Assembly: GCA_026214975.1 (NCBI GenBank)
Contig: CM047805.1
Span: 111,657,845-111,721,844 of the forward strand
Reading direction: 5' to 3'
Source of the DNA: Gentiana macrophylla
Lineage: Eukaryota > Streptophyta > Magnoliopsida > Gentianales > Gentianaceae
Length of the DNA stretch: 64,000 nucleotides
Below, piece after piece: positions 10,601 to 21,509 of the stretch; positions within the stretch are counted from its first letter, which is position 1, and each line of letters starts with the position of its first letter. Made by a program: the position numbers and the translations under genes. The notes under the pieces are model-generated. The model did no database searches. It was not told where the DNA came from and was given only the letters and a program-made list of their open reading frames with translations.

Positions 10601-13600
10601 AAGGTTCCACGATTTATGTAGTTATGATCATAAATAAACGATTTAAAGAAGTGGAATTGCATGCAGATAAATTTTAACTTTTTATATGCATAGATAATGA
10701 TTGGTTGTTGTGGTTGAAGAGATGGATTGGGGTTGGCACTGTTTACCCGTTAGATCAATTGTAAACTCATATAAACGAAGAAAATTCGTTCATATGAGTA
10801 TATGAAATTATGTAATTTATTTGTTGTTGCAATTTTAATTTCCTAGAAGTAGATCTGTTTTGTTGTTGTTTTGTATTTTCGTTTTTTCCATTGATTGAGC
10901 CGTTGAAACGACAATCCCTCCGGTCGGAATTAAGGTTAAAAGATGTAGAACAAGCCCTCCAAATTTGGGGTTGATCGGAGTCCGTCTTAATATCCTTTCG
11001 TTGCAATAAATTGGCTGCTGTAACAGAAAAACGCAGGATTCACAGAAACCCAAGCTGTGACTTCCTCGAATTTCTGGAAGAGTTTGGACCGTTGAAACAC
11101 AAATCCAACCGGTCAGATTAATAAAAATGGAGTTATTGACATGTCATAAATGTTCTAGGTCGATTGGATTTCATCTCGATTCCCGATCGGCCTCGGGAAG
11201 TCACTGGTGCGCTGCTGTAAGAGACAGTTTCAGCAGCAAGTTAGGCGGCTCACTGGAGAAAATTGACAAGTCAAAACTCCGATCCAACCGTCCATATTGA
11301 AGCCCGAGGAGTGAAGAACAGATCTAGAAAGTTTCGTCATGATCCGAGTTCGTTTGGTTTCACGATCATCGAAGAATTTGAACAGCTGCAGATTATGTTA
11401 GAAACTAGTAAACCCTAGTTAGGGTTTGGTTATTTATTTTCTAATAGGTTAGATACGGAGGTGCCAACGGTCCATCTCGGTGTTTATTTTCCGCACTAGA
11501 ATACATGTTTAGAGTGTATGTGTAGAACCGGAAAATTGCCATGACTTGCATCATATAATGAATTCCACTGCATATGCATACATGTAGAAATTAATTCGAG
11601 GAATTAGTTAGGCATATATACAACACGCAATTAGTTTTTATTAATTGTTTGATATTAATTAGAAACTAATTAGGGTAAAAACCAAGAATCAAGCGTTTTG
11701 TCAATCGTCGAGGTTGAGTGATGGATTCTCGGTGAATCCCACTCTGCGAAAGCATAGGGAGTAAAATCCCGAAACCTCATGGTTAAGGTGTTGGATTCTC
11801 TGTGAATTCCACCCTACCTAGACGAAATTACGTTTTTTGTTCCGTAGTGTCTACGTGAAAGTTTGATGTTTAAGGATTGGATAATCACGGGCAAACATGG
11901 TTCGAAAGTGGTTTAACCACAGTTGGGTGGTCAATAGTAGCTACGGCTCGATCGACTTCACCCTCCACGTGTGGCGTTTGAACGGGGGTCCAGGAAGGCT
12001 GAGCCATCCGACGAGCCACTATGGCTCAACGGAGCTCCCCTAGTCATGACCCGTCCGACGGCCACATATTTATTGTTCCTTAATGTAACATCAAGTCCAA
12101 AAACGTGATCAGTAAACCCACCACTTTTTCAAAATATTGAGTGGGAGCGGGGAAGGCGACAGCCGACCCCATGGCCTCTACTATTGACACAAGCAACGTG
12201 AGAGAATGGTGACGCCTCATGTCGGCCTGGGACCGGCCTCCCTAAGGAATGCCTTCACCGCTATCAAAATTCAAGGCTTGGTCTCCGAAAGGATAGGATT
12301 TTGGGTACTCGCCGGGTCACTGACCGACCCTAAGGCGGCTACTCGGGGTCTACCTAAAAATCTGAAATAGTAGGTCACACTCATTATGGGTATTTTTTGT
12401 AATACCTTGGCTGAAAAAGAAAGGTATTCGGGGATTAAAGTTTGATGTTCGATTACATTTTAATCATCGAGAGAGAAAGATCTCAATTTAGTCGTCACCT
12501 CTTTGACCTATCCTAAGGCGGCACTGAGGTGTGAGATTAAGTCCTTGGAACGGTAGGATAGACTATAAGTACTTAGTTTATAGTTCCTAAAATCAATTAG
12601 TAGTGTATAATTTGGATTTATTTTCTGTCATTTTTTATTTACAACTATTTATATATCTCTCTAGGGTACTAAACTGCTAGTGTATGTTTTATATTGACTA
12701 GTAACGACTTCGTTAAAAGTGGTAAGTAACTAGAACGTTGTGCTTATTAATCTTACATGCAATTAATTTTTGAAAGAGATATTTCTCTTGAGCCTTCAAG
12801 ACTTGAGTGACGTAAACAAGTATGTCACTGCTGTCACTCGTGTTGAACGAGAGACAATCATAGTGAGTTTGAAAGATGATTGGGACGGTAAAATTCTTTT
12901 AGTGAATTTTTAATTGTGTTGTGGCTACACGAGAAATTTTCTGATAGAAAAATTAGAGAATCATAAATTAAAGTGTTGCTAGTTAGACGGTATTTGGAAC
13001 CGATAAACTAGTGGGAGCTTTTATCTTATGTTTTTCTGATTTATTAGAAAATTAGTCCCACTGGGTAACGCTTTCATTAGACATCCAACAGTTCACGAGT
13101 AATGTCTACTCAAACGAACTGCTAGTTCAAGACTATTTCCTTTTATGGAAAGTCAAGAATGGGAAAGAATGTCTGCAAGTGTTAATCATCTAAACTAAGT
13201 CGGAGGCTAAACCGAAACATTAATTAAAGAAAGTATAGGATAAGGAAAGTGATTTCGGATCACTTAACCAATGAATCCTTAGTGACTTTCCTAACCGAGT
13301 AACTTGACTCGGTAGCTTAGTTCTTTGGAAGAACAAGGAAGCTGTGCATTAACAATTAATAGAGTAGACATCAGGTAGTTGTTTCAGCTAGAATAGTGGG
13401 AGTGATATAAGGAAATGAATTTCGGATTCTATCCTTGAATATCACAGAAAAATTTATTTTTCTGTTTACAGATTCATTGAAACAAATGGATTCACTTTCA
13501 TCTCGATACTACAGTTGCCTTAAACAAAGTGAAGATGACATTTGTAGTACGAATCTGAGACTCGGACTTTTGTTTGATAAAGACAGAAAACACTAAGAAA

Positions 13601-13896
13601 AGCTGAATAGGTATGTATAACACATCTAAAACTATTAAAGGTAAAAGGTTTCCGTATTATGATAAACGACCATTCAATATCTATTAATTAGTGCATATAT
13701 CCTAGAGATAAGACCTGACGACTGGCTAAGGGTGATTCCTATCTCCCAGTCTAGGAACACTATCTCAAAGGAACAATGACTAAGTTTCCTTTCAATCAGG
13801 AGAGGGTAATAGATTAGAAGAGGTAACATAGCTTGTTCAAAATGACCTTCGGGGTGTAGTGAGAGAATGTTTAGGGTGATTTTCTATGGTTTATAA
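10601..13896 (+). other. D leader and decayed interior, left part
   Basis: About 3.3 kb with no ORF of useful size. Between about 10895 and 11400 a unit starting near 'CCGTTGAAACNACAATCC' occurs three times in diverged form (see findings). I could not recognise gag, protease or integrase here, though their remains may be present. The motif AGTGGGAG, the core of the Copia polypurine tract, recurs around 12138, 13010 and 13396. Confidence 0.6.
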
Positions 13897-15363
13897 TGTT
13901 ATATTTTTTTAATAATTTCCTCTATAATCTGATGATTTGCATAGAAAGTAGGTATTTATTGGATTTATTGAGCAAATGAGGTTTGAAGTGGTTTAAGCGC
14001 AAAATCGAGTTAATTATGTGATTTTATTAGCGATTTTCTATCAATATATATGGTTCTACATTTTTGCACGTTTCTATTATCTTGTAGGTACAATTTGCAT
14101 GGCAAGGAATGAGCTGAAAAGATGTTTGATTGAAGATTAAATCGAAGGAAGGAGATGCAAGTCGAAGGTAGAATGAAGATATGATGAGCTGAATGTGCGT
14201 CTGCTGCTCCGTCCGGCTGGACGGGCGTCTGAAGGTATAGACGAGCGTCCAGAGGAGAAATTTGATTCAGGGAAGGCAGAAATTTGCTGAACGAGCGTTC
14301 AAAAACCAATAGGACGGGCGTCTGATCCAGCTCAGCCCGACTCGACAAATTTATACACCTTGGACGGGCGTTCAACCCATCAAACGGGCGTCCTTCAGCC
14401 GACATACCATAAACCGACTTAAACTCTATAAATAGAATTGTTATTTCAACCCTACGATACACATTATTCAGCCGCACAAAACCCTAGACAGAGCTTCACT
14501 CGGTCGACCGAGTGCTCCTGCTCGGTCGACCGAGCCCCACTTTTGGTTTTATTTATTTATTTTCGTTTGTTCGTATTCTGAAGATGATCTGAGGCTTTCT
14601 GGAACAAGCTTGTGAAACCGTATCTGCAACATCTTGATTTCTTCTTTGGGATTGTTTGTGAGTTTTAAATAAAGTTTGTTTCTTTATTATGTTCATATTG
14701 TTATGCAATTTAAGTCGAGAGATGGTTGCGATTTGATGTTTAACGTTTGATGAGAATCGTTGTTAGACTTAGATCACCGTAGTAAGGATTAGATTTTTAA
14801 CCAAAAAAATAACGAGAGTTGTTAGGTTAATTTCTAGGTTGCTAGATTGAACAAATCTTACACCTTTGTTATGGAAGCGTTAATCTTTAAGATCGAGAGA
14901 TGAGAGATTAATATGCGAACTTTTCTAAGAGATTAGGAATTCATACCTTTGATAGGTGAACCACATCTTTATTAAATCTTCATTAAACGATCTAGGGTAG
15001 AAATTGAGAGTTGCGGGATAGGTGGATCAATGCTTGTTCTTCGTTAAAATTAATTGAAATTATCATTGTGCCTTGTTCTTTGTTGTTATCTTAGAAGTTT
15101 ATTTTCTTTTTAGTTTATAGATTAGAGTTATTTTCGTTCGCAATTATCTTTCCTGGCTTTGGATTGACAATCCTCTGTCTAGTTTATTGATTTAGTTTTT
15201 TTTAGTTCTGTTTTGTTTTATTTTTCGTGACAACCCTTAGAAAAATTAAGAACTAGATAAACCTCGATTCCCTGTGATTCGACTCCGGTTGTAATCGCTA
15301 TACTACGATCCCTGCACTTGGGGTAATCCGGATTATTTTATTACTTGTTTGTTTTTCATTGCA
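13897..15363 (+). mobile_element. Solo LTR S2 inserted in the D interior
   Basis: It begins TGTTATATTT and ends TTCATTGCA. Flanks are TATAA (13892-13896) and TAAAA (15364-15368), which agree at four of five bases. It has a TATA box (TATAAATA, 14427-14434). Near its right end is the 'ATTCCCTGTGATTCGACTCC ... TACTACGATCCCTGCACTTGGGG' type stretch that also ends the E2 LTR, so it is probably an Athila-like LTR in plus orientation. Motifs of the GGACGGGCGTC type lie at about 14210-14395 and palindromes at 14497-14534. A 155-codon minus-strand ORF over these motifs is not a gene. Confidence 0.78.
14497..14534. repeat. Palindrome pair downstream of the S2 TATA box
   Basis: CACTCGGTCGACCGAGTG (14497-14514, 18-bp perfect palindrome) and CTCGGTCGACCGAG (14521-14534). 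The core is the same as in S1, although the two LTRs otherwise differ. Confidence 0.9.
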
Positions 15364-16456
15364 TAAAAACGGAGACAGAGAAACAAGCTAGTGGGAGTTT
15401 TTGAGTGGTGACATTTTGTCTGATAACTGCTCAAAACACGATTTAGTTTATCGAAATAATACAAGGAGGAGTCTCTGATTTTAGCAGAGAATAGAGTATT
15501 ACATGCTCAAAAATAGGCTATCGCATAGTCTTTCGACTGATGCTCGGCCTGCCTTCAAGTGGAGTGATTTTCACTGAGGAAGAAACCGTAGCCTCGCCTT
15601 GCATAGTTATTTATGTGCTACAATACACTGCTTAACTCGATTAAGATATTGTTTAAAAATAACGGTTAACACTATTATGTAAACCGATAAGTCTACCTAG
15701 AAGATGCTTGTGAATTTATGGAAATGAATGAATTCGGTTTACTCCACTTCCGTAAATATAAGCATTTAGCACTTAATGCTTGAAGGTGGACTGGAGATTT
15801 TGCGCATACATTCAGATTATGACTATTCATGAAATATCTTAATGCGACGAGTGAAGGTTGGTTATAAGGTTCTTGAGATCAGAAAGTGACGGTTGGACTG
15901 TCACAAACCTTCTGATTCAATCTATAAGTAACAGCCTTCAGCCTTGGAGTACGGTTACCCAAAGGTAGTTACTATCTGATTTAATCAGACCACGTCTAAC
16001 ATCGGTTGTTGGTGACTACACTGAAAATACTACTAGATCAGAATGTCAATCCACCTAAAACACAGTGGGAGTATGGTTTAACCGTTGACCCATTGTGGTT
16101 TTGTGGACTTTACAGTCTGCTGGGGTGATTGATAACCTATGGCTCTTGGTGGGCTGTATTGGATTCTGATCACAGAGGTTGGTTTGAAAGCCTTAACCCT
16201 GTGAATGGATTTTTGGTACTCCAGTTCTGTTCAGCCTCTTATAGAACCACCTGAGTGTCTCAGGCCCAGTGGGAGCAATTGGATCTACACGGAAAAGAGT
16301 CGAATAGGAAAGTTTAAACTTTCAGCGCAAAGCTGAGTGGTCTAGAGGTGATTCCATGACAAGTGGAGAGTTAACAAGACATTGAACTCTCTCACCACTC
16401 AGTCTTGCTAGATTTCGTTTGAAAGTAGAAAATAGGGGTGATTCCCTGAGACTTTC
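15364..16456 (+). other. D decayed interior, middle part
   Basis: No ORF and no motif I can assign. AGTGGGAG words occur near 15388, 16066 and 16266. By position, it should once have encoded integrase and the N-terminal RT of D. Confidence 0.5.
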
Positions 16457-17140
16457 TTGCTGAAAAACGGAGTCTGGATTCATTCGGAACAGAAGGGCTT
16501 GGTTAGAAAAAATCGCAGGTTGACTGCCGGGAATTATGTCCTTTGTGGATGTAAGAGAACCTCTCGGTCATTAAAAGTCGCATGTTTTAAAATATGTGGA
16601 CTTGACCAGAATATTGATAAGTCTTTTGTAGGCTGGGTATTAGTATTGGTAAAATAGTAGTATTAGTGTTCGTGAAAAGTAACACTGAAACTGTTGGAAA
16701 CAACATGAGTGTGTTATCTGAAGTCAGAAACTGACACGCCAAGATTCTCTGGATGAGAGAATTGGACTATATTCTAAGAATCTGATTCGGTCAAATTCAC
16801 GAGAATGAGTCATTGGCTATCCCATCCATCTTATTGAATAAGATGATAATGCATGTACGTATGCAACATTCATCGAGAGTAGTCCTACCCTACCTCTCAG
16901 GAATGATTCTCAAAATCTTCAGATAAAGAGAAAATGGGATAGAGTCTCTCTGGGATAAGGGCAAGTCAGCTTAACACGAGTCAATTGCAATCGAATCTTG
17001 GATTTGAGCAATAAGTAGCGGTTTAGTACGTCCTCAAGTATCTTTAGAGAATGAGGAATTATATGCTTGTATATTCAGGTGCAAACTTGAATATGGTTGA
17101 CTACACGGATTCTGACTTGTATTCAGATTAAGGATGATCA
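16457..17140 (+). pseudogene. Relic of D reverse transcriptase and RNase H
   Basis: The 66-codon segment at 16457-16657 contains SRSLKVACFKICGLDQNIDKSF, matching the Copia RT pattern SRSWN.RF...I...GFDQN.DE (SRSL, FKICGLDQNIDKSF here). Further on, 16975-17130 reads as LQSNLGFEQ, VLKYL, RNYMLVYSGANLN and DYTDSDLYSD between stops. This matches the Copia stretch QSNPG.EHW.AVK.ILKYLRRT..YMLVYGG..L...GYTDSDF. At 17221-17290, RYHFIVKMVKR resembles the later RRYHFIRE.V.RG motif. Many stops and indels are present. The residues fit Angela/Tork-type Copia. Confidence 0.72.
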
Positions 17141-17517
17141 TTATGTTGATCTCGGGCTCAGTGTTTACTCATACTGCTTAGAATTTCCTTTTTGGTCTGG
17201 GAGTAATTCCAGGTCTGATAAGCCGATATCACTTCATCGTGAAAATGGTGAAGAGATAGCTTAGAAGGATCTTCTCAGTCAAAAGAAGTCAAAAGCATAT
17301 TGAGAGAGAGTACCGCCTGATTGGAAGGAACGGCAACGTTTCAATCCTAAAGATCGTCTCGAGTCGACAACCTAACTAATCAGTGTACCAAGTCGAGTGC
17401 TTGGAGGGTACAACATTGGTGGATATGTCTCATCTGCTTTTAGAGCGAGTGGGGGAGTGTTGTGAATAAGATGAGAAAGGGTGTGCTCTAAAAACAATCA
17501 TTTCTTCTCATTTCGTG
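17141..17517 (+). other. D interior right end
   Basis: Remains of the pol end (RYHFIVKMVKR near 17229-17262) followed by untranslated sequence with purine-rich words (GAGTGGGGGAG at 17449-17459) before the polypurine tract. No ORF. Confidence 0.5.
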
Positions 17518-17529
17518 CAAGTGGGAGAT
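17518..17529 (+). other. D polypurine tract
   Basis: CAAGTGGGAGAT directly precedes the 3' LTR start TGTTAGG. AGTGGGAGATTGTTA is a typical junction in Copia elements and primes plus-strand DNA. Confidence 0.88.
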
Positions 17530-17628
17530 TGTTAGGTGTAGTTCCCGAAAGACAATTTGTGTAATTGTTTTTGATAACAGAATTTATCTCACCTTATTAC
17601 TTGCTTTGTGCTTGTAAGTAAGACACTG
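17530..17628 (+). repeat. D 3' LTR, first part
   Basis: Matches 7088-7190. It is interrupted by E1 after CACTG (17624-17628). Confidence 0.93.
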
Positions 17629-18475
17629 TGTTGCGGAGATTTTGCATCACTAAACAAAAAGAAAATTTATAAACCCTAACCTAATTGCAAAACTAACTCC
17701 TAACCGGCCGAATACCGGGTAATTGATAGTAGAGCGAGATAAGTAAGGGGTCGATCCACAGGGAATTGGGATGTTGAATCTAATTTCATTAACTCTCTCA
17801 ATTGTTACTCAAATAATGAATAAACAAAAGAAACGAAAGAACAAAACATAAAAACAGAAAAGAACAATCAAGATAAATCTAACCTAAGAAACATAAAAAC
17901 AATCTAAACTAAGAGACATGGGATCAAACAACCAATATACAAACCTATGTGATCTCAATCCTAGTTAATCTCATGATTCTAATTCGATTTGTGGTTTCAC
18001 CTTATCACGAGATATAAACCCCTAATTCCTTAGTGAATTTAATCTCAAGCTACGGATTCCTAATTCCTTAGTAAATCCAATTTATCAATCTCTCATCTTC
18101 CGAATGTTGAGACTGATTTTCAATACAAAACTCGGTGTAGATTCAAATTACTCTCGTATAATCGAATCTAACAACCTAGATAATTAACTCATTAATCATC
18201 ACTAATTAACGGCTAAAGATCTCATCTTTCTACGGTGATCTAGTCTACTCAACTTCCGTATTTTGTAAACATATCAATCGTAAACCAATCTCTCGATATA
18301 GGCTCACATAATAGCATCATGAAACGAATAGAAAGAAAACAATACGAATTAAAGATCATAAAAATAAATAAAGATTGAATAAATTGAAGAAAACAAACTC
18401 ACATCGTTGGTATAATTGTTGAATCCATGAATCACTAACGAAAAAGACGAGAAAAACTACACCTAATCTAACCCG

Positions 18476-18504
18476 GGTCACCCGAGCACAAGGCTCGGGT
18501 GACC
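18476..18504. repeat. Hairpin in the E1 LTR
   Basis: GGTCACCCGAG and CTCGGGTGACC form 11-bp perfect arms around a 7-nt loop. An identical copy in the other LTR is at 30542-30570. On the coding strand it lies about 95 bp downstream of TATAAAA, in transcribed LTR sequence. Confidence 0.9.
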
Positions 18505-18547
18505 GGCCTTGAGTCTCTCAAGAACTGCCGCTGCTTTGATGTTGCCG

Positions 18548-18877
18548 CAGGAAATAATTGTGTGAATTATTCTATCAATTAGGGTTGCTGCTGCTTGCTT
18601 TTATAGAATACAAAGGTCGGCTGAGGCACATCTTTAATGTCGGCTGAATGAATCCTAAATTAATTAGGATTTTTGCATGCGGATGGGAGAATTAATTCTA
18701 AGTCGGTTGCTACAGGAAATAATTGTGTGAATTATTCTATCAATTAGGGTTGCTGCTGCTTGCTTTTATAGAATACAAAGGTCGGCTGAGGCACATCTTT
18801 AATGTCGGCTGAATGAATCCTAAATTAATTAGGATTTTTGCATGCGGATGGGAGAATTAATTCTAAGTCGGTTGCTA
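18548..18877 (-). repeat. Tandem 165-bp duplication including the core promoter
   Basis: Two adjacent copies, each starting CAGGAAATAATTGTG. The unit junctions share CAGGA, as expected for slippage or template switching. The other E1 LTR has one copy (about 30614-30778). Confidence 0.95.
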
Positions 18878-19619
18878 CAGGATTTGTCTGGACGCTCGTT
18901 TGAGTAATGTGAACGCCAGGTTTCGGAAGTTGTGAATGCCGTTTAACGTTTTGAACTCAAACTTCTAAAATTCATATCTTGAGTTGTAGACCTCCAAAAA
19001 TTATGATCCGAATGTCATAATTAAGCTCTCGGAAAAATCTACAACTTTCATTAAGTACTCTTCTTCAGAAAACGCCCTTTTGATTAGCCCGTCGTATCCC
19101 GAGTATATTTCGGGATTTTCCACTCGAATTCAGCAACAGCATCCAAACTTGTAACGCTCATATCTCGGGCCTCATATGTCGGAATGAAGTGATTCAAAAT
19201 CCTGTAGAATCCTCTCTTCAAGCCCTACAAATCTTCTCTTGAGGTCGAGAGTCAAATCAGTGTATATCATATCAAGAACTGCATTGGAAGTTCGGCTGCT
19301 TGAAAGCTTCATTCCAAGCTTTATCTCCATCTTCCTTCCATTTCACTTCTCTTCCATGCAAAACCTCATCATTTAATCCTCTTGCATGCCAAAATATGTA
19401 TCTACAATATAGGAAAATATACCAAAGCATAACACAATCCCAAAATAACATAAAATCCCAATTTAAGCACATAAATCGTTACATTTCGCAATTAACCTAT
19501 TAAAAACACCATTTACTCAATATCTCAATATAAGGCTCGATTTCTATGAAAAACATCCATATATGGGGAATATTGATATAAAATATATCATTAAAAACAC
19601 TACAAATTGACCCTGAACA

Positions 19620-19911
19620 ACACCCCCACACTTAAAATTTTGCTCGTCCTCGAGTAAAACAAAACAAAGTCAAGCTCAAGATAAATAAACATCCATACAA
19701 ATATGAAGTATATTCAATAACTTAGAAGTTCACCCGTGTAGTGTGTGCATAGCCATAATAAACTTCCACTAAGATCCACAATTTGAAAGTTATTCAAACC
19801 AAAACTAGCCAGGTTTCCCATCTAAGTTAGAAATATTCAAAAACTATAACAGGCACTTTACAAAACATACATATCCCAAAAAGAAATAGTAGAGAATATC
19901 TAAAACATTTC
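19620..19911 (-). other. E1 terminal polypurine tract and short 3' tail
   Basis: On the minus strand the region ends GAGGACGAGCAAAATTTT then AAGTGTGGGGGTG (plus 19621-19653) directly before the 3' LTR, the standard Athila-type polypurine end. The 290 nt upstream, to 19911, have no coding capacity. They appear to be the last part of the 3' untranslated region of the element whose LTRs bound E1. Confidence 0.8.
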
Positions 19912-21473
19912 TGACAGACTCAGAAACACCCCAAGTATAAGGTTCGTAGTATAGGATGTTAACGGGTCGTCCTAAGGGAGTGGAATGTTTATCGAATTCT
20001 GGTATAAATCTATATCGATTATGTCACAATTATTTATCTAAACTAAGGTTGGAACTAACTAAAACCTAAACCTAAGAATTGAAACTAAAACAAGAATAAA
20101 AACAAGCAGAAAATAAGAAAACAGAAAGACGGACGAGCGTTCACTAAAGTGAACGAGCGTCTGGAAACTAAATCTAATGGACGAGTGTCTGCTATTGCGG
20201 ACGAGCGTCTAACTACGAACTAAAGCAGAAAAGTGCAGGAAAACAGCAGGAAACTAGGGTTTATAAAACTAGAACTTAAACTAAACTTAATCTAAACGAT
20301 TCGATTAATAAACAATTAAAGGAAAACACAGCAAGGCGACTAGGTTCCACCTATCAACCAACAATCCAACTAGACGGTGATTAAAAAGACATAGTTTTTA
20401 GTAGTGATTTATTCACGAATTCAATTAAATTTCTTCAACCAAATTCTAGGGTTTCGTTTATCTTTTCAAACAAACTAAACATGCAATCAAAACGAAATCA
20501 CGAGATTGTTTCCAAACTCTTACTCAACTAATCATGCCTAATCTCTTATAACATGAATAATTGCATTACTTTGAACAAAATAGAACTCAAATAATATACT
20601 TTCATATAATCATTCAAGCATAAAATAAACCTAGATCGTTTCATCAAATCTTAATTCAATAAAACTTAAACAATACAAAACAGATCCAAAGTAATGAAAA
20701 ACTATGAATTAAACTCACTAAACATCAAGCATCGAACTCTCTAGTTGGTTTTGTTGATGATGGGCTTCCTCCGTCGACTCACTGCAAGGCTTTTAGCCAA
20801 CAATCATGTTGAATATGATTGTTGGATTGGAGAAGTTCATCTCTTTGTAAAAGTGGTTTCTGGCCGCAACTTGGGTGAAAATTGCGATCTCAATTATGTG
20901 GTATGAATTAGGGTTAAGAGGCTGCTGCTATATATAGAGTTTTGAGTCGGTTATGACTAAGTCGGCAACGGACGCTCGTCTGGACTCCGGACGCCCGTCC
21001 AGAATGCCTGGACGCTGAGTAAACGCTCGTTCATCCTCCGTCTGAACTCTCTGAATGTAAAATACGATTCTGGACGCTGCATGGACGCCAGCCACATCGA
21101 CGCCTTCGTTCAAGATCGATGACGCCCGTTTGAACCTGGCCGAGGATCGGATCTCTTCATCTTTATCCAATTTCTTCAAGCCAATTCCAACTCTATCTCT
21201 TATAATTCGACTTGAGCTTCATTTATCCTCATTATATGCACGAAAATTAACTCCTACATGATAAATAAACAACGCAAAAATGTAATAAAATCCAAATAAT
21301 AATAATTCCATTAAATCAACACTTAAAATCATCAATTTTGCATACAACCCTCTTAAAATCATCTTTATTAAATAATTACACTTAAACCCTTAATTCTCAT
21401 GTAAATTATGCAAATGTGGGAAAAAATAATAATAAAATACACCATTAATAATCATATAAATATGGCCTTAACA
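19912..21473 (-). repeat. Extra Athila-like LTR inside E1
   Basis: On the minus strand it starts TGTTAAGGCC, directly after a polypurine GTTAAGTGTGGGGGAGT, and ends TCTGTCA (1562 bp). Near its end it has CCCTTAGGACGAC and CTATACTACGAACC with TTATACTTGGGGTG, the same stretch as near the end of the E2 LTR. A coding-strand TATATATAG box lies at 20928-20936. Words of the GGACG..CGTCC type occur upstream (20970-21130) and downstream (20140-20215). It differs from the LTRs at the ends of E1. No partner copy is in the window. Confidence 0.82.
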
Positions 21474-21476
21474 ACT

Positions 21477-21509
21477 CCCCCACACTTAACTTTTTGTACG
21501 TCCTCGGAC
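21477..21509 (-). other. Inner polypurine module of E1, adjoining the extra LTR
   Basis: Coding-strand GAGGACGTACAAAAAG followed by TTAAGTGTGGGGGAG, directly before the extra LTR. This matches the terminal module of E2 and shows that this end belongs to a second element's 3' terminus. Confidence 0.8.

Larger units (their letters stand above)
17629..19619 (-). repeat. E1 3' LTR (with 165-bp internal duplication)
   Basis: 1991 bp against 1807 bp for the partner. The main difference is a tandem copy of a 165-bp segment (18548-18712 and 18713-18877) that contains the TATA box. About 22 bp at 19111-19132 is missing from the partner, partly offsetting this. Coding-strand TATAAAA boxes are at 18599-18605 and, in the duplicate, at 18764-18770. 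Confidence 0.95.

Noticed and set aside
14010..14477. 155-codon minus-strand ORF
   Set aside because: It lies across the motif-rich part of solo LTR S2 and covers its TATA box. It has no protein motif and is opposite in sense to the LTR.
19272..19503. ORFs of 66-67 codons also found at 31153-31384
   Set aside because: The repeat reflects the two E1 LTRs, not conservation of a protein.
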